Shown: piece by piece, positions 51,730 through 63,215 of the stretch
How positions within the stretch are numbered: the first letter of the stretch is position 1
Layout: each line of letters opens with the position of its first letter
Assembly (NCBI GenBank): GCA_009760855.2
Contig: WPIO01000101.1
Span: 470,001 to 534,000 of the forward strand
DNA length: 64,000 nt
Direction: 5' to 3'
Source of the DNA: Cristatella mucedo
Taxonomy: Eukaryota; Bryozoa; Phylactolaemata; Cristatellidae
Notes under the pieces: model-generated
Database searches by the model: none
Seen by the model: only the letters and a program-made list of their open reading frames with translations
What the model was told of the DNA's origin: nothing
Program-made: the position numbers and the translations under genes

Positions 51730-53317
51730 AAAAAATCCGGGCCTCGCCACTGTCGGTACGAGTCAGCCGAGATTCTTCGATTATTCGTATGAGTGCAGCA
51801 CGTGTCTTCGTGGGGTCTTTTGCATTCGACCTAGTCATGTCGGCTATACACCGGTTATCCACCATTGCTGTAGGAATCAACCGATTTCTGCTTGCATGTT
51901 TGACCGCCAAAGCCCACGGCCCTCTGGTCCACTGGCTACCTGGTAAAACATTTAGTCAAAAGATTGAGAGTCTGGAATGTTTGAGGACGCTTTCACCCAA
52001 AAGGGTAAGCGCCGTAGGTGTTTCCACCTCCCAAAGAGCTCCATCTAATTACACTTGTCAGTAATAATATTACTCGGCTGCTGCATTAACTGTTACCGAG
52101 TGTTTAAGTCAATTATCGGCACCCGGCCTAAGTGCCGTATGGTTTGTTTATTCATCCACGGCAGCAAGAAGGCCTCTCATTCTTCGACAAGGCTGTCCCC
52201 CCTTGGCAGTGACGGGCAGGCAGTGTCTAACTAAATGGCGTTGCCTGCCTGCTAGCTGAGGAGTGGGGAAGGGCTGAAATCGCTTGCCAAACAGCCAAAC
52301 CAAATACCAAACAGCTTGCTTCCTTAGACAGTCTGACCGGCTGAGAAAGTGGTGAAAGAGGTTGGCGCTCTGTAGCCCATGGACATGCTGTAGCCTCCTG
52401 CCAAGCGCAGGATACCGCACAGCGTGAGGGATCGAAAGTGTGAACAGGTAAAAAGATGTGAGGGTATACAAAAAGGTGTAAAGAAAGACAGAAACAGGAT
52501 CACAGCCAGAAAACGATGCAACGCACAAACACAATACATAGCAAGCGTGACTCACCATCACCTTGCTCGTGTGCGTCTCCTTCGCTCTTAGCAGACTCTT
52601 GCCTGCTCACACACGTGCTCGCGTGGGCGTAAGCAAGCTCAGGCATACACATGCATGCTCCTGCTGAAGAGTGAGACCCTCCCCAGTGGCATAGCTGTAC
52701 ACCGACATCACCTGCTGATTTATGTGGAATCCGCTTCCACTAATGTAGTCAGTCGGAAGAAGCTTAAGACAGATGTAATGCTCTAGTGCCGTTTTAACTA
52801 CTAACCAGAGAGCCATTTCGCCTGAGTGTATATCCAAACGACCTAAACCTATTGATCCACGGCCTCTAGCATTTCTATCCACCCAGCCCGGAGCATTAGG
52901 CGTGCACCAAGGCATTTTCCGAGAGCGGCTGGTCCTCGGCTCAGCTGGCTCAGGGAAGAATGGTCGTGCATGGTTGCACTCGCTCGAAAAAGCCGGCAAG
53001 TCTGGAGTTTGTGAAATGGGGCCTGCCGAGGCCGCATGCAGCACCCTCGCAATGTACGTCCATGAGCACGGGTACTCGCGGAAGCCCTAGAGAGAGTTCG
53101 TGGCAGGTCCTAGCTCGTCTTACCCACATGTCCCCAGGTTACTGCCAACAGGGTCCCCACCCAACCCCTCGCCCCAAAAGCGTCCCCATGAGCTGTGGGT
53201 GCTCTTCATTGCAAAGCGACTACACAAATAATTTTTAGGCACTCGCGCATAAGGAGAAATCGGCCAGGTACATCTGTGCCAGATGAGCATGAAGGGGGTC
53301 GACAAAGCGAACGAGCG
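51730..53317. other. No exon recognised
   Basis: No coding exon, RNA gene or repeat family recognised. Confidence 0.4.
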
Positions 53318-53342
53318 AGAGAGAGAGAGAGAGAGAGAGAGG

Positions 53343-53396
<54 letters not shown>

Positions 53397-53416
53397 AGAG
53401 AGAGAGAGAGAGAGAG
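53318..53416 (+). repeat. (GA)n microsatellite with G runs
   Basis: GA repeats broken by GGGGGAG and a GGGGGGGGG run. Confidence 0.97.
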
Positions 53417-54965
53417 CCTGAGTGCTGCTGCTACATGGGTTACCAGTGTAATGCTGGCGTCTGTTCGGCAGACTGTTGGCCCTGTTGACCGAATCGCAAG
53501 TAGTTTTTATTATGGAATTCCGATAAACTTTGTTTGGGGAAGATAACTTCACATATCGCTTACCAACTGGGCAAAGATTTTCTTAGGGCTAGCTGTCCGC
53601 CTGTGAGCTACGTTGTTACATACATACGTTAAAAGCGATCGACTTCGACACTGCTTTAGACTAAGCCTGATTTACACGAGTCTGCTCTCTCGGCCCGAGT
53701 TCCAACCACCCGCAGGTGTGAAGGTCAAGTGCAAAGTCTCTGATCGACTCAGAAGCGCCGTGGCCTCGTGTCAGGAGCATTTCGGGTCTCTTTGGCTTTC
53801 CAATTCAGCCCCCACCCACGAACAGGTGCTCTTGCCACCCACCGATTAGTGTGTACTGTACGTATCCTGTGCGCCCTCGTCTGATTCGCCCTTGCCCTTA
53901 CCCAGCGTCTCGCCTGAGGACTCGCTTGCTTGTGAGGGTCGGGCTGGGGTCGCGTTCGATCTTAAGGTATCGAGCCGGCACATATCAGTCACATCATCAG
54001 TCCTCAGCCAAAAACCTGAGATGAGAGAACACTCACAGCTCCTCATCCGGAAGAGCCAGGAGGCCGAGCGAAAATATCTGCCACAAGCATGAGCCCCTTT
54101 TTTAGTTAAGAGGGTCCTAAGTAGGACCTAGCGTTCGAGAGCACCTCCCGGGTGTTGCCAGCCAACTTGGGGCAGCCTAAATCTAACTTTGCTCGCCGAC
54201 GGACGATCGAGCCACACCTCCCACCTCCTGCCAGAAAGCGGCCACACATCCAGTGTCTTGGCCTTATAACCTTTTGCACAATATACCAGCTGCTGAGGGC
54301 TGTCTCATAAGGCAGCGCTCAGCACATCGGTCTGCAGAATAGCTTGTCTGACCCTACTGAGCCGATCGACCCTGCGGCCGGCCGGCTTCGGAGGCAACAG
54401 CAGCCGGTAGTAGCAGTCTATTAAGAGGCAGGCTTGGCCGGCTGCTCAAGACTGAGCTGCAGCACGAGCCAAGGCGTCTCGACCGCTTGAAGATGAAGGG
54501 CCGATTCACTGCCGGTGCCTGTGCGCCCACGGCAGCAGCATCGTCAAATCACGCTGCACACGGTCACCGTGAGTATTGTCCATCTGGCCGCGAGTGGGTG
54601 CCGGAGGCTAATGACTCTTTCCGGCAAGTCGGCCAGTCTAGCTTGTCGTGTCTTACCGTCTCCCTGTGGGAATCTGGATCTGGTGTTTTGCCGGGAGGTA
54701 CACCCCTATTCACTCTAAAGCGAGGGATACAGTTTGTTGGCCAGTGCACTTAAAGCCAGAGCGTCTGCTATTGCTTGTATGTGCGAGACGTTGATGCTCA
54801 GCTTCAGGCCTTCAGAGTTCACGTGTACGCACTGTTGCATCGACGAGTGGCATCTGCCCCTTCTCTCTGGGATCACGTGATATAAAAATAGTGATAACTT
54901 AAACAGCAGGCGTTCTCTTTGGATGATGTTGGCTTTCGTCGGATAATCGTTGGATCGCGAAGACA

Positions 54966-55287
54966 CTATGGCGATAGCGTAAACCCCACCAACCCGCACT
55001 CCCCATCGACTTCACCGCGATGATAATGGTCATCGTAGGTAAACTGCACGAAAAAACCGAGCAAGTGAGCTCCACGGGAATTGCAACGTTTTACAATCCA
55101 GCTCTGGCTCCGGCTGAGTGCAGAACTACTAGAGATCGAGGAAGTTCTCGAGGTGCTAACAGTAATATCGCCGTCATTAAGAAGTGTTTTGGTTTTGTAC
55201 AGGCGATCGACATAGACTTCCTCGAAGGTGAAGGGCAATGGAAACGATGTTAGTCCGTCTCGTTTCCATGTTACAGTTTTGAGTGGA
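54966..55287 (-). CDS. Possible terminal exon, protein not recognised
   Basis: On the minus strand an open stretch of about 107 codons begins at a splice-acceptor-like ATTGCAG (intron end at 55,288) and ends at a TAG at 54,966. Its first part (PLKTVTWKRDGLTSFPLPF, then TFEEVYVDRLYKTKTLLNDG) looks more protein-like than other frames here. It then turns Ser-rich (TSSISSSSALSRSQS) and ends FVQFTYDDHYHRGEVDG..CGLV. I recognise no domain. No upstream exon was identified, and it would be antisense within the presumed E-protein intron. It could be a nested gene, a transposon piece or chance. Confidence 0.2.
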
Positions 55288-55490
55288 CTGCAATTTCAAG
55301 CATGCAAAGATCTAGTGCACTCCCCCTGCATTCTGGCTGCAGTGTAGCTGCCAGTTTCCTTCTCTTGGATCGGAGTTTAAAAACTAGCGGGGCACGGTGG
55401 CTGCAGTGTCGAGCATCCTCACACTCATTGCAGAGATTGCACCGCTGTTGCTATATTTATGGAGCAGATTAGCTAGCCCAGCCCAGCCCA

Positions 55491-55517
55491 GCCCCCCCCC
55501 CCCCCCCCCCCCCCCCC
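55491..55517 (+). repeat. Poly(C) run after (CCCAG)n
   Basis: About 26 consecutive C residues preceded by CCCAGCCCAGCCCAG. Confidence 0.96.
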
Positions 55518-55519
55518 GC

Positions 55520-56919
55520 CCCAGAATGCAGAAGCTCCAGCTTGACTTTCGGTGGCTCTTTTGGCCGCAACCGTCGTCGCTAGTCCTTTACTGTTACTCG
55601 CATCCTCACGTTAACAGTTAGCCCCCTAACCTTGTGTGCCTAATGCTGAGCCAGCTTCGGGGACCACCAGTTTCTGAGGAGTGCTAGATACATCCAGAGG
55701 AGCGAGACGCTGCTCCTATGCTTTATAAGCCACGGCCGATCGTGCAAGTCCTCACCTCAGTGCAGGCCCCAATTAATTCTTGCCTTCGGCCGGCAGATCT
55801 TGGCAGCCGTACCAGACCAGGCCAGGCCAGGCAGGACACGAGTCCACAGAGCAGCTTCGCAGCAGCAGCAGCCGCCTGAAGCCTCCTGCAGAGCTCGCTC
55901 GGCCGGCATGACTGGGCCAGTCTGCCACGTGGCTGGGCCAGTCAGACACGTGACAGAGCCTGCCTGCCAAGCTCTGCAGAGAGCGACAGCGCGATACCCG
56001 GCAGCTGGCTTGGTGGCTAGATTGTTTGCGGAGCAACGTAGAGACGAAGGTAAAGGCTGGGCATAGAGTTGACTACGATCCCGCGCGAGTGCCGCGACAG
56101 CTAGATTCGAACGGCTTCGTGCCCGCGTTGGAAAATGGAACCTCACTTGCCCTCGGCCGGGCTGGTGCCCACTCACGTACCTCTCCCAAACCAGCGCCAT
56201 TGGACAACTAGCACCATTGAAAAATACTGGCTTGCTGAAGGACCACTCCACTGCCTGATATTCCCTTCAACAAGAGTGTCACACTTACCCTTTGTTTAAA
56301 GCCGGGTTCTCGGCTGACTAATTTATCTTTTGTCAATGGTCCTTCGATAGTGCCCAATCCCTCATTCCCAGACAAGGTAGTGTTTACACCTGAGTCCTTT
56401 ATTGTCCATATTGGGGATTTCAGTCATCGTCCTGGATCTGAAAGTGCCCTCGAGTGCCCTTCTTTTCTTTGACATGTGCATGTGCGTGACTGGTCGTCTG
56501 TCGTCGTGTGCGCACGATCCGAGAACGATCGAGCTCACACAACGGATGCACGTTTGGTGCAAAGACCCTGTTTGCGGCTCCTACTTTGCCTACCGACAGC
56601 TGTATGTTGGAATATGTTGGCCTTAATGTGTGGCACTACTTTGTTTGTTTTTGCAATATGGCGGGCCGGCAGAAGCCGAGCGGTTGCCAATGTGCAGGCA
56701 CACCGTTCGAGAACCGCCATACCCCCCAAAATGCCACTTCGGCCTCGGGGGAATTCAATATGGCATAGATTTGCCCTCACCATTCTACTCTCCTCACACA
56801 TGGGAAAGGCTGTGTTGTGGTCAGACTGACCGACCCTCTGCCAGTCAGTTACGAATCTCGGGCCGAGTTGCATGGCTGCATGTCTTATCCCCCCAGAACT
56901 TGGAGTGATATAATTTGCT
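55520..56919. other. No exon recognised
   Basis: No gene or repeat family recognised. Confidence 0.4.
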
Positions 56920-57415
56920 TCTTAAGTTCTTACGCTGACCCACAAGGCCCACCACGGCTTGGCTCCTCCGTACCTAGCTGAACTGCTGCACCAGTTTCAG
57001 CCTCTTCGTGCCCTCAGGTCATGTATAGACAATAAATTATCTGTTCCATTCCTCAGCTTAAAGACCGTTGGCGACAGAAGCTTTAGCTCTGCAGGTCCTA
57101 GACTGCGGAACTCGCTTCCACAATTCTTATGCAACAAAAACTACTCTCCTGCTGCCGCCTATGACTCATCCTTTTCAGCTGTCCTGAGCTGCTACTTCCA
57201 TGCTACTCACTACCTCAACTGCTCTCCTGATGCTGCTATGGTTCCCACTTTCCCTTTGCTGCGTGAGACGAAGTCTGATGGCTACCGAATGCGTACCGAA
57301 AGCCGCTTAGGCTGTAATTACGCTATACAAAACTCTCCTGCGTAACACCCACATTGTCTTTGTGGCATTGCAGAGTTACAGACGGAGATGCATACACATA
57401 TATATATATATATAT
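56920..57415 (+). mobile_element. LINE-B 3' end with (TA)n
   Basis: A largely open 128-codon frame (56,959-57,345) covers the C-terminal part of the LINE-B RT polypeptide: APPYLAELLHQFQPLRALRS, DNKLSVPFLSLKTVGDRSFS, AGPRLRNSLPQF. These are the conserved C-terminal landmarks of CR1/L2-type ORF2. It aligns with 13,965-14,405 and is less decayed. A (TA)n run follows at about 57,397-57,418. The RT core is missing. Confidence 0.85.
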
Positions 57416-57419
57416 ATAC

Positions 57420-58799
57420 ATATACCTAAGTAAGTGGGTGAGTTCGTAGTAATTGCAGAACATAGCCGTTCACTGCCACTCGATGTGTGAAGAATTTCAC
57501 GAAATTTGTATATTTACACGAGGATTGAAGATCGAGGCCGAGGCCGCACAAGCAGTCACCTGCAGTGGAAAAAGAAAGAAAAATACAAGCAGCTGCACGC
57601 CCGGGCAGAATGGCTGAAACGATTGACCGACAAAATCAGTAATCACCAAGACAGAGCCGGGCACTGCAGAATTTCCATCCGAATAGTTATAGAGTTGATT
57701 CATAGCACCGTGAAGATGTGATCTGTGAATGGTAATATTGTTGTCACTGAGCAGTAGCACAGCCGAGGAGCGGGGCTTAGTTGGGCAATGAAACAAGATG
57801 GCTCGTGGCCGGTGCCTTGACCTTGACCATTACCTTGGTCCCAGACCTCGCGTGGCCCGACCTTGACATTGGTAAGGTCAGAAAAAATCAAAAGAAGGCT
57901 GAAGGGGCTTGTCGGGAAAGCACGGATATTACAGCAGGACCGTTAAAATCAGTACTTAAAAGTGCTTTGCTTATTAAATCTACTTCGAGCTACTCCGAGG
58001 GAGGCGTTGCCTTAGGGCTCGAACATTCAGTGTGTGAAGCTACCTGTAGTAGCTAGCATCTGCGGTTCATTTTTTGCGAGTGCCTACTTGCTATGCAAGT
58101 ATCGAAATAGCTAGAGCAGAATCTTACTTTTGACAGCGCTTGAAAAATGTCCTAATTCACAAGCCCCGCGTCTTAGCCCAGAGATAAAGTGCAAGCACTT
58201 TATGACCCTGGTTGTGGATTCCAAGTCCTACAGCAGGCAATTCTTTATTGCCTGCTGCATATTGCAGGGGTGATAGCCACCAGGGCTCGCGAACGCACAC
58301 ACACATACACACACACACATAAACATATACATAGGGGGAGAGAGAGAGGGGGAGATAAAGATGTGTTCGAGCGTCTAAATCGTGACCGCAGCATTCAAAG
58401 TGGAATAGGGGCGTCTTCAGTAATTAGGAATTTAGTAACTGTTGCACTGTGTTAAAGCTGCAAAGACATGCGGTTGTTGTGGATATAGGTTATTTAAACG
58501 TGCCGTTTCCATGGCCTAACAAGTCCGAAATGCTCCAGCATTGTGCTCCAACCGAGCTCTCTAATGATGCCTAATCACTACCTGCAGGTATGAGAGAGGG
58601 ATTTCCTTACCAATCGACAAAGGGATAGCTAGCTTTTTCGGCTCATTTTGGCTCTTAGTTCAAGATGCCCGGGAGGTCACTGCTCGACAGCACCACCCAA
58701 GGACGACTGCAGAGGCCTTGCATGAAATAGGCCAAAGCAACAGAGAACTGGCTTATTTGAGAAATCAACTGCATAGCGATTAGCTACAATGTTAAGAAG
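57420..58799. other. No exon recognised
   Basis: Contains TGACCTTGA (57,818-57,826, the reverse of an extended nuclear-receptor half-site) and a small CA/GA microsatellite (58,297-58,350). Confidence 0.4.
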
Positions 58800-59155
58800 C
58801 TATACACTGCGGCTTGTAGAATCAGCGCTCAAGGAAGGTCGGTCAAGGAAATGACCGGGCGGCGGCAGTGGGACGACTGCCGAGGACGGCATCACTCCGA
58901 GAACTGTCTCTATCGCTAGCGACCTCTACCGGTGCGTTCATAAGCATAGAGGCAGTGCACCGGAGGTTTCCCAGGCCTGGCATACGGATAAGGCTCGCCA
59001 AACGCCTTCGAAACCTTCATAAGCAACGAAAGAGATCATCTAGGATGGTATCGGGGCCACGCCCACTACTCCGTAGATGACTTGGTATGTACTTGGGAGT
59101 CAGTGCTTTATGGACCGACGAGTCAAAACTCATGATTTTCTTTAAAAAGATAAGA
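58800..59155 (+). mobile_element. Tc1/mariner-type transposase remnant
   Basis: An open frame (58,868-59,080) has an HTH-like sequence (SIEAVHRRFPRPGIRIRLAK) followed by a basic stretch. After a stop the same frame continues LWTDESKLMIFFKK (59,108-59,149), which corresponds to the WTDES(K/R)F block around the first catalytic Asp of Tc1-like transposases. A neighbouring frame contributes RGHAHYSVDDL just before it. Frameshifts, a stop and loss of the rest of the catalytic domain show a dead fragment. Terminal inverted repeats were not found. Confidence 0.7.
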
Positions 59156-60070
59156 ACAATGAAATAACACTAGTCTTTGAAAATTTTTAGATGTACCATC
59201 CTGACTGCTCCAGCCAACGCTGAAATTTGATGGTGTAAGGTATCGTGATTTGGGGTTTTTTCTGCTCCTCCGGTGTCGGAGTTCTGCAGCATATTAGTGG
59301 ATGTAGTGGACCAGCTTTGCACTTCGATCTGGTAAAAGAAAACAATGCTGGGATTTCAAGTACTTGAGCTCTTCTGGTCACATTTGGCAGCAAAATAATG
59401 AACCGAAGCACATAGCAAAACTTCGCTGAAGTTTTCCCCTGAAGCAACTGTCTGAGTGGGCTGGGTCAGCCTGACCTATGTCCCGCTGAGCATCTTTAGG
59501 ATGAAGGTGAAGCACTGTCTGAGGAGGACTGGTGATTCTGTGCCTGCTACGACTCCAGAAGAGTCTTTTAGCCAACTGCAATACAGCTGGGATAATAATA
59601 CCTCAGAGACTTGTAAGAGATTGGCGAACTCTATGGTTAGATGTGCAAGAGAGGTTTAACCTACCTATAAATTGTTTGCACCGTAAATAATAGTTTTACT
59701 TAAGGAAGACGTTAAGCTTGATTTAGCCTATATATAGCAGAGATTCATTATGTATTCTTGTGTATGCTAAGTCGAAAGCCATCGATCTCTACCAGACGGG
59801 GGGGGGCCGTAGCCATGCCCGGATGAGACCAGTCTTTTGAGAAGAAGTGCATATATGTACAGGGTGAGTATATATGCAGGCTGTATGTGAGGCTGTTATA
59901 TCAGCTGCCCTCACCTACTCTACATGCGTGAACACGCTGGGCGGGAAAAAGTAGCTGGAGCATGTCTCTGTGAGTACATTAATGTAATTGCTAACCCAAA
60001 GGAAAGAGGTGGGCTCAGATATTCTAAACTAAAAATACTCACACTTGTTAAGGTCCCAGCAAAGCATTTG
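59156..60070. other. No exon recognised
   Basis: No gene recognised. A GGGGGGG run lies at about 59,799. Confidence 0.4.
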
Positions 60071-60091
60071 ATGTGTGTGTGCGTGTGCGTT

Positions 60092-60122
<31 letters not shown>

Positions 60123-60130
60123 GTGTGTTT
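60071..60130 (+). repeat. (TG)n microsatellite, left part
   Basis: TG repeat with CG interruptions. It continues at 60,250 on the other side of an inserted element. Confidence 0.95.
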
Positions 60131-60245
60131 GCAGTGGTAGAGCCAGGATTTTCAGGTTGAGGGCAAGGTACACCTCTCCTGCCCCTGGGGAAATTTGCCC
60201 CGGGATATAGGTACTTCTCTCTGCAATTGCACCCTGGCTCTGCCC
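60131..60245. mobile_element. MITE-like foldback element in a TG array
   Basis: The ends are inverted: GCAGTGGTAGAGCCAGG at the left and CCTGGCTCTGCCCC at the right, with a central palindromic part (CCCCTGGGGAAATTTGCCCC). TTTG is present on both sides as a possible target duplication. A related end (GCAGTGGCAGAGACAGG on the minus strand) occurs at 63,128-63,215. No coding capacity. Confidence 0.6.
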
Positions 60246-60249
60246 CCTT

Positions 60250-60302
60250 TGTGTGTGTGTGTGTGTGTGCGTGCGCGTGCGTGCGCGCACGCGCGCATGC
60301 GA
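60250..60302 (+). repeat. (TG)n(CG)n microsatellite, right part
   Basis: TG repeats passing into GCGTGCGCGTGC alternation. Confidence 0.95.
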
Positions 60303-61010
60303 GCTCGTGCATTCGTGTGCGTTGTCGTGTGCGCTCAGGCGTGCTGTGCAGTCACGACTGGATTCAATGCAACATTTACCTTTGTGCCTTGCACATGCGG
60401 ACACAATTCGCCACGAGCGCAGGCGCACTCTGCTTTAGCAGATTTGTCAAACCTGGCTGCTTTTAGCAGCTCCACAAATTGTGTCTGTCTATGCTAGCCT
60501 CTTCGGTAGACATCGATCCTCGAAACGGTGCACGAGAATTGCACGTGCGACATAAATTGCACGGTGTGGGGTTCTTGAAGATATTTGGGCCTACTCGCCC
60601 CTTCCTCTTCCATGGGTATAGGTTCTTGGAATTAGACCGAGGTCATAGGTTAGCTAGCCCGAAGGAGAGGCCTAGGACACCTGCTCGGACACCAAGGGCC
60701 AAGACCAAAGGCCAGATACCAAAGGCCACCCACCAATGCACCGAAAGCACTGGTGACCTTCCGGTCTGCAAATGCTTTTAAAAAATCCAGTCCTGACCTC
60801 CGGTGCTGCAGCAGCAGCTGGGGCAGTTGGCACGCGATGTGGTGGCTGCCGAAATGCCAGCCTAGCAGATCAAGCAAACAGCTGTGTATGCCGAGCTGTC
60901 ACTCAGTTTTTTCGTCCCCCGGAACAGGAGCAAAGAAACTCGGGGAAGGCGGTGCTTGGCTGTATTCATCAGCAGCTCTGTTCATCCGCTGCTGCAGTTC
61001 CGGCCTGCTA

Positions 61011-61052
61011 CCGGGATCCTGCTGCCGGGATCCTGCTGCCGGGATCCTGCTG
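61011..61052 (+). repeat. 14-bp repeat (CCGGGATCCTGCTG)x3
   Basis: Three exact units in tandem. Confidence 0.97.
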
Positions 61053-61407
61053 CTGTTCTGCTTCCCGTGTGCCCTTTATCGGTTCCTTCATGCCCGTCCG
61101 CTTGGCTGCAACAACTGCTCACTGACTCGCTAGGCATCGCTAGCCGCCGTGTGAAAATAGCAATCACTTGCATAACTGGTCGTAGGCGCTTGAGCTGAAC
61201 CATATTGGGGGCCTAGTGAAAGCATCGTGAGCGGATGCAGCAGCACGTTCACTGTCTTTCCCGTGAATGCTCAGTGGACGCACTCGGTCGCCCTAGCTAC
61301 GATATGTATCGGTTTATCGAAATAAAATCCGGCTCCCACCAGAACTCCAACACGGGACCACCAGCCCGTTTGGCCACCGGTCTCGCGAGACCGCCACCCG
61401 TGCTATT

Positions 61408-61475
61408 CCTAATAATACTACTACTAATGCTCTTTTGTAAAGTGCCATCGGTGAAGTGAATCTCTCTTTCTAGGC
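61408..61475 (-). mobile_element. LINE-type 3' tail module
   Basis: On the minus strand: ACAGTGCCTAGAAAGAGAGA, GATGGCACTTTACAAAAGAG, then ATTAGTAGTAGTATTATTAG. Body missing. Confidence 0.75.
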
Positions 61476-61759
61476 ACTGTATGCATGCTGTAAAGGAAGA
61501 ATGTACGGTGTGGTTGCTAGCTAAACTCTCTCGTGCTTAGCCACACTGGAGGGACCAGTGTGCCCTGTCCTGGCGCCGTAAGTGGGATATATGCTCACTG
61601 AGAATGCCTGCAAAGCTGCTCGTTAACGCCGGTGAAAGCAGAGAGTCTGTAGAGGTCTAAGCCAAGTAGGGCCGGATATCGAACTTGACAGAATCAGCCA
61701 ATTACGGACTGAGGGGCCATTTCACGATTAGCCGGCTCCTCCCTTAGCTTCCCACGTTA

Positions 61760-61923
<164 letters not shown>

Positions 61924-62159
61924 ACTCTCTCTGCAAACTGCTGTGCAAAAAAATCTTCAGCTGAAGCTAAGCAAATTATACCATGTCCGAGTGCCAGGCA
62001 AGAGTCATAAAAATTGGCCTTGAAAATCCCACCGTGTGTGCCTGCTGGGTGGGCCGTGCCTGCCGGGCAGACCTGGAGTGACGGGTCGTAATTCCAAATG
62101 GCACAGCGACCGAAGGCCGCTGGTCCGCCTTGCGGAGGGGGGGGGGTTGCTGCAATGAA

Positions 62160-62250
62160 AGAATATCGCCTCCTCGAGCTGCGAGCGATCCTGTAACCTC
62201 TGGCTTGCTTACCTTTCGAGTGCTCTACAGAGTGAGCTAGCCGCACTGCT
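62160..62250 (-). mobile_element. tRNA-like remnant (SINE head or tRNA pseudogene)
   Basis: On the minus strand CGGCTAGCTCACTCTGTAGA followed by GCAC closely resembles the D-arm/A-box region of many tRNAs. A B-box-like GAGGTTACAGGATCGC follows at the right distance but is diverged. It is unlikely to be a functional tRNA gene. Confidence 0.4.
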
Positions 62251-62576
62251 CTGGCTATGGCAACTAACGTAGCGCTGTAAAGCCTCGGCTTCAGATTTCC
62301 ACTTACATGCTCCAGCCGAATCCCAACGTACCTCGTGGGTGAATGCTCGTGTAATTCCAAGTCGGGTGCCAAGCTGCAGCTGCTATACCTGCTCTGTGGT
62401 CGGCAAATAGGGATGGAGAATTCGCTGCACAGATTACATGCCGGTCCAGACAAGTACGTCAATTCCCACACCACTTGGTTACACTACTCGGCACACCGTT
62501 ATTAGCTGCATGTGTCAGTGACTTTTGAGCGGTTTTGTCAAGTAAAGCGGTAAATTACCAAAATTCATAGCGACCT

Positions 62577-62668
62577 AAGGCCGCCTGACAGGACGTACTG
62601 AGACCCTAAGGTAAGTAAGGGTCATAGGTAAAGGGTCAAAGGCCATCTGACAGGATGTGTTGAGTGCC
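62577..62668 (+). repeat. Diverged 62-bp duplication
   Basis: AGGCCGCCTGACAGGACGTA near 62,579 and AGGCCATCTGACAGGATGTG near 62,640 are related blocks separated by GGTAAGTAAGGGTCATAGGT-like sequence. Confidence 0.5.
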
Positions 62669-63127
62669 AAACAAGAAATCTGCCTAGAGCTTTGGTATGC
62701 CACTGCTGCGCTGCTGGCAGGCCCTCGACTCTCAAGCCTCGTTCCTATCGGCCGAGGCCCACAATATCTTTCATCACTTCGGATCTCGCTAGCTTACTGC
62801 TGCGATTGGCAACGGTCTGCATTCGAATTGTAATTGTGATGTGTATTTAACATTATGGCTTACCCTAAATTTTTACATTGCTGTGTCTGCAAAAAGCTGA
62901 CCTAAGTTAGGTGCAGGTGCATATCGGGGCTTTTATTTGTACAAATATGCTGAGGTGGATCTAGCTAATCTATGGGGGGGGGCCAGACCCGAAAGATTTT
63001 CATGCAGGTGGGCCAAACCTTCTAGTTATGAAAAATTATTGCGATAATCATTGATTTATTCGGCACAAACTCTGCGAACGCTCATAAGCTAAAGTGTGAC
63101 ATAATTTCGTTGTTCGTGACTGTCGGC

Positions 63128-63215
63128 AGGGCACGGGATGGGGGGGCAGCACAGGTCACTGTCCCACTTTAGATGGTGGGCAAAATCCCTGATTCCTCCT
63201 GTCTCTGCCACTGCA
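63128..63215 (-). mobile_element. MITE-like element end
   Basis: On the minus strand GCAGTGGCAGAGACAGG followed by ATCAGGGATTTTGCCC resembles the end of the element at 60,131. The other terminus is not clear. Confidence 0.45.

Noticed and set aside
61330..61400. tRNA-like head of a SINE ahead of the tail at 61,408
   Set aside because: It lies beyond the 3' tail of that element and the B-box match is poor.
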